Source of the DNA: Sphingosinithalassobacter sp. CS137
GTDB lineage: Bacteria > Pseudomonadota > Alphaproteobacteria > Sphingomonadales > Sphingomonadaceae
DNA: 64,000 nt
Assembly: GCF_014334115.1 (NCBI RefSeq)
Contig: NZ_CP060494.1
Location: forward strand, 1,952,501-2,016,500
Direction of reading: 5' to 3'
The notes under the pieces are model-generated. The model had not been told where the DNA came from and did not search any database. It saw only the letters and a program-made list of their open reading frames with translations. This document shows, piece by piece, positions 62,031 through 64,000 of the stretch (its first letter is position 1; every line of letters starts with the position of its first letter). Both the position numbers and the translations under genes were made by a program.

Positions 62031-62555
62031 TCACCAATAGAAGTTGTTGTAGACCCGCACCACGATTCCCCGGCGGACATCCACCAGCAGCAGATCGTCA
62101 TAATGGCGAACGTACCGCTGGAAACGTCCGGCGGGCGGCAGGCGATAGCGCCACGGGTCGTTCACGGCAAAGCGCGGGCCGAAGAACATCGAATTGATCC
62201 GGATGCCGGGCCGGAACCGCTGATAGCGGAACGGCGCTCGCCAATGGCCGCGCGCAAAGACGCGGCGATTCTCGTTGCGATAGCGGCGCCAGTCATGGTC
62301 GCCCCAGCGTCGTTCGCGATAGTCGCGTCGATCCTCGCGATATTCGCGCCGCGCCTCGCGCAGATCCCGCCGCTCGCGGCGGATGTCGCGCCGGTCGCCA
62401 TAGCGGCGCGCTTCGCGCAGGTCGCGGCGCTCCTGACGGATTTCGCGTCGGTCCTGACGCAGCTCGCGGGCCGACTGCGCGTTGGCAACGCTCGGCACCG
62501 TCGCGACCGGAATGGCGACGGCAGCGATCAACGCTGCGGAAATCAGTTTCTTCAT
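62031..62555 (-). CDS. RcnB family periplasmic protein, Arg-rich
   Basis: A 174-residue protein with a Sec signal peptide (cut after NA near residue 26). A highly charged segment (about 28-82) repeats units like RRDLREARR and REIRQERR four or five times, predicting a long charged helix. The C-terminus (DPWRYRLPPAGRFQRYVRHYDDLLLVDVRRG in outline) is the RcnB domain, known in E. coli for nickel/cobalt homeostasis. Many sphingomonads carry several RcnB-like genes, so the metal role is uncertain. GAGGAG sits six bases before ATG 62555, which fixes the start. Confidence 0.86.
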   Translation of the reverse strand: MKKLISAALIAAVAIPVATVPSVANAQSARELRQDRREIRQERRDLREARRYGDRRDIRRERRDLREARREYREDRRDYRERRWGDHDWRRYRNENRRVFARGHWRAPFRYQRFRPGIRINSMFFGPRFAVNDPWRYRLPPAGRFQRYVRHYDDLLLVDVRRGIVVRVYNNFYW

Positions 62556-62680
62556 GTCCATCTCCTCTGCGGCTTCCGGCGCCGCTCCGCATGAAGCGAA
62601 GCGGCCGCCGACAGGAGCCGGTATGGAGAAGGGCGGCTGAACTCGCCGGGAATGGCCCGGTAATCGCAGCGAAAGCTAGG

Positions 62681-63145
62681 TTAAGGGCCCGAAGGTCCTC
62701 CGGTGCCCGGAGCGCCGACCGTGCCGATGTTGCCGAACAGATCCTCGAAGAAGCCCGATTCGCGGCCGAGCGTCGGCGTCTTGCGGTTGGAGGGGTCGAT
62801 CGATGCGATCAGCTCTTCGCCGGTCCGGTCGATCGCCGTCACGTTCCCCGCGTCGTCGAATGTCACTCGAAGCGTCACCTGGCGCGTCGGCTCGGGCGTG
62901 TTGAACGCCAGATACTTCGTATCGCGCGCGACATAATACCAGGTGCGGTCGGAAAACTGGCCGCTCAGCGTCGGATTCCCGAGCGTCTGCAGCACCGATT
63001 CGCGGTTGTCGACGCCCGGCTGGATCGAGTTCACCAGATCCGCGTCGATCACATAGCCCTGGTGGCTCCGCAAAGGCGCACAGGCCGATGCCGCCACCGC
63101 GAGAGCCGCCACGAGCAGGGGTGCGCGCAGGGAAGACACCGACAT
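62681..63145 (-). CDS. bamE: Outer membrane protein assembly factor BamE
   Basis: Lipoprotein subunit of the BAM complex that inserts outer-membrane beta-barrels. The 154 residues have a signal peptide with lipobox ASAC (Cys about residue 22), then the SmpA/OmlA domain: GYVIDADLVNSIQPGVDNRESVLQTLGNPTLSG in outline, WYYVARDTKYLAF, and RVTFDDAGNVTAIDRTGEE. The C-terminal Gly/Pro tail is a common sphingomonad feature. GGAG six bases before ATG 63145 sets the start. It is divergent from the CBP3-like gene, an arrangement common in alphaproteobacteria. Confidence 0.94.
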   Translation of the reverse strand: MSVSSLRAPLLVAALAVAASACAPLRSHQGYVIDADLVNSIQPGVDNRESVLQTLGNPTLSGQFSDRTWYYVARDTKYLAFNTPEPTRQVTLRVTFDDAGNVTAIDRTGEELIASIDPSNRKTPTLGRESGFFEDLFGNIGTVGAPGTGGPSGP

Positions 63146-63263
63146 TCCATTCTCCACTCAGGATCGAACGCAACACGCGGATGCATTGCATCACGTACCA
63201 TTCCCCTCAATATGCGGGAGAGCGTCGCCAAACAAGGAGGCGACGGCGATACGGGAAAAGGAC

Positions 63264-63773
63264 ATGCAGTTGCTTCAGCGCTTCCTCGCACGCGATCGCA
63301 GCGAGGGCGCGGTGCTTTATGCGGCGATCGTCGCTCGCGGCCGTGACCCGCACTGGTATCGCAAGGGCGGAGTGCCCGACACGCTCGATGGACGGTTCGA
63401 TATGATCGCATCGGTGCTGGCGATGGTATTGCTGCGCCTCGAAGGCGACCCGGCCGGCGTGAGCCTCTCCACCGCGCTTGCCGAGCGCTTCATTGACGAC
63501 ATGGACGGTCAGCTGCGCGAGATCGGCATCGGCGACCTTGTGGTGGGCAAGCACATCGGCAAGATGATGGGGATGCTGGGCGGCCGTCTCGGCGCCTATC
63601 GCGCCGCGTTCGCGGAAGGCGCCCTCGGGCCGGCGCTCGGCCGCAATCTCTATCGCAGCGCGGAGCCGCAGCCCGAGGCTCTGGCGCATGTCGAGGCCGC
63701 GCTGACTCGCTTTCGCGAGGAATTGAACGGGTTTTCCGCCAAGCAGCTCGCCGCCGGGAAGCTTCCGGAGTGA
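63264..63773 (+). CDS. Ubiquinol-cytochrome c chaperone family protein (CBP3-like)
   Basis: Assembly chaperone for the cytochrome bc1 complex, 169 residues. Family landmarks are LYAAIVARGRDPHWYRKGGVPDTLDGRFDM near residue 15, LLRLEGDPAGVSLSTALAERFIDDMDGQLREIGIGDLVVGKHI in outline near residue 65, and MMGMLGGRLGAYRAAF. AAAGGA lies just before ATG 63264, with unusually short spacing; an ATG at 63186 is in frame but lacks support. The stop overlaps the following YceD gene (GTGA). Confidence 0.92.
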   Translation: MQLLQRFLARDRSEGAVLYAAIVARGRDPHWYRKGGVPDTLDGRFDMIASVLAMVLLRLEGDPAGVSLSTALAERFIDDMDGQLREIGIGDLVVGKHIGKMMGMLGGRLGAYRAAFAEGALGPALGRNLYRSAEPQPEALAHVEAALTRFREELNGFSAKQLAAGKLPE

Positions 63774-64000
63774 CGCCGGAATTCTCCCGCCCGCATCGGC
63801 TCGACAGGATCGGGGCCGGTGAGAGCACGGTCGCCGTCGAAGCGACCGCGGACGAACGCGCCGCGCTCGCCCGACGGTTCGGGCTCGTCGCGCTCGATCG
63901 GATCGCGGCGACCTATGCGCTGCGCCGTGACTCAGCCGGGGTCCATGCGCGCGGGCGCCTTTCCGCTGCCGCGACTCAAGCGTGCGTCGCGACCGGCGTG
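63770..64000 (+). CDS. yceD: YceD/DUF177 family protein, 3' end cut by window
   Basis: The first 77 residues of a YceD (DUF177) protein, GTG start overlapping the previous stop. It begins PEFSRPHRLDRIGAGESTVAVEATADERAALARRFGL in outline, the alphaproteobacterial YceD pattern (a start around E-F-S-R-x-V/H-x-L-x-x-I, then A-x-x-x-E-R-x-A-L-A-x-R-F-x-L). YceD relates to 23S rRNA accumulation in E. coli and is often followed by plsX; the downstream part is outside the window. Confidence 0.9.
   Translation, partial: MTPEFSRPHRLDRIGAGESTVAVEATADERAALARRFGLVALDRIAATYALRRDSAGVHARGRLSAAATQACVATGV

Overview
This 64 kb window is GC-rich chromosomal DNA from an alphaproteobacterium, most likely a member of the Sphingomonadales (Sphingomonas or a close relative). 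The reasons are the gene families and their arrangement: a COQ9 protein, a RibBX-type riboflavin gene, a Suv3-like helicase, a CBP3-like cytochrome bc1 chaperone next to YceD, CtrA-type promoter motifs, a CrtZ carotenoid hydroxylase, a hisC-tyrC pair like that of Zymomonas, and degenerate hairpin repeats of a type common in sphingomonads. Assignment is by recognition only; no search was run. Coding density is very high. No gap between genes exceeds about 260 bases, many neighbours overlap by 1, 4 or about 14 bases, and GTG or TTG starts are frequent. I see no rRNA, CRISPR array, insertion sequence, integrase or prophage.

Layout. 1-3260 (minus): etfB-etfA (electron transfer to the quinone pool), sucC (TCA cycle) and a small lipoprotein. 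3283-4974 (plus): crtZ, a membrane protein and a TSUP transporter. 4979-7351: prs (minus) and a glutamyl-tRNA synthetase (plus). 7462-12249 (plus): a TonB-like protein, a membrane coiled-coil protein, then the riboflavin run ribD-ribE-ribBX-ribH and a GNAT acetyltransferase. 12219-17184: an old yellow enzyme (minus), then an EamA exporter, COQ9 and feoAB (plus). 17200-18603 (plus): ssb and a DUF1206 protein. 18624-22796 (minus): amine oxidase-metX-metW-pirin. 22879-24881 (plus): hisC-tyrC. 24885-27705 (minus): ftsE-ftsX-ydcF-plsC. 27802-31113 (minus): pgi-phnA and glutathione reductase.

31233-34755 (plus): lepB-rnc-era and a nitrilase-like gene. Then a sirtuin (minus), dapB-nth with a small secreted protein, tRNA-Arg(CCG), an M20 peptidase, a lipoprotein and PdeM (all plus). 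40447-46011 (minus): two DUF2807 proteins, carD, fdxA, an S4 RNA-binding protein and the Suv3-like helicase. 46259-47776 (plus): an M23 peptidase behind CtrA-like boxes. 47856-53793 (minus): a HerA-type ATPase, a TIGR02186 membrane protein with a TSUP transporter, and an NfrB-like glycosyltransferase with a short NfrA-barrel-like partner. 53936-61908 (plus): a thioester-containing bacterial alpha-2-macroglobulin and penicillin-binding protein 1C. 62031-64000: an RcnB-like protein and BamE (minus), then the CBP3-like chaperone and YceD (plus, cut by the window end).

Most of the content is housekeeping with an envelope emphasis: signal peptidase, FtsEX, PlsC, BamE, M23 peptidase, A2M-PBP1C and the Nfr-like pair. 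I found no clear new multi-gene system. The observations most worth following are the nitrilase-like protein whose catalytic cysteine is a serine, the perfect 22-bp operator on the DUF2807 lipoprotein gene, the CtrA boxes at the M23 gene, the minimal NfrB/NfrA-barrel pair, and the A2M that lacks a lipobox.
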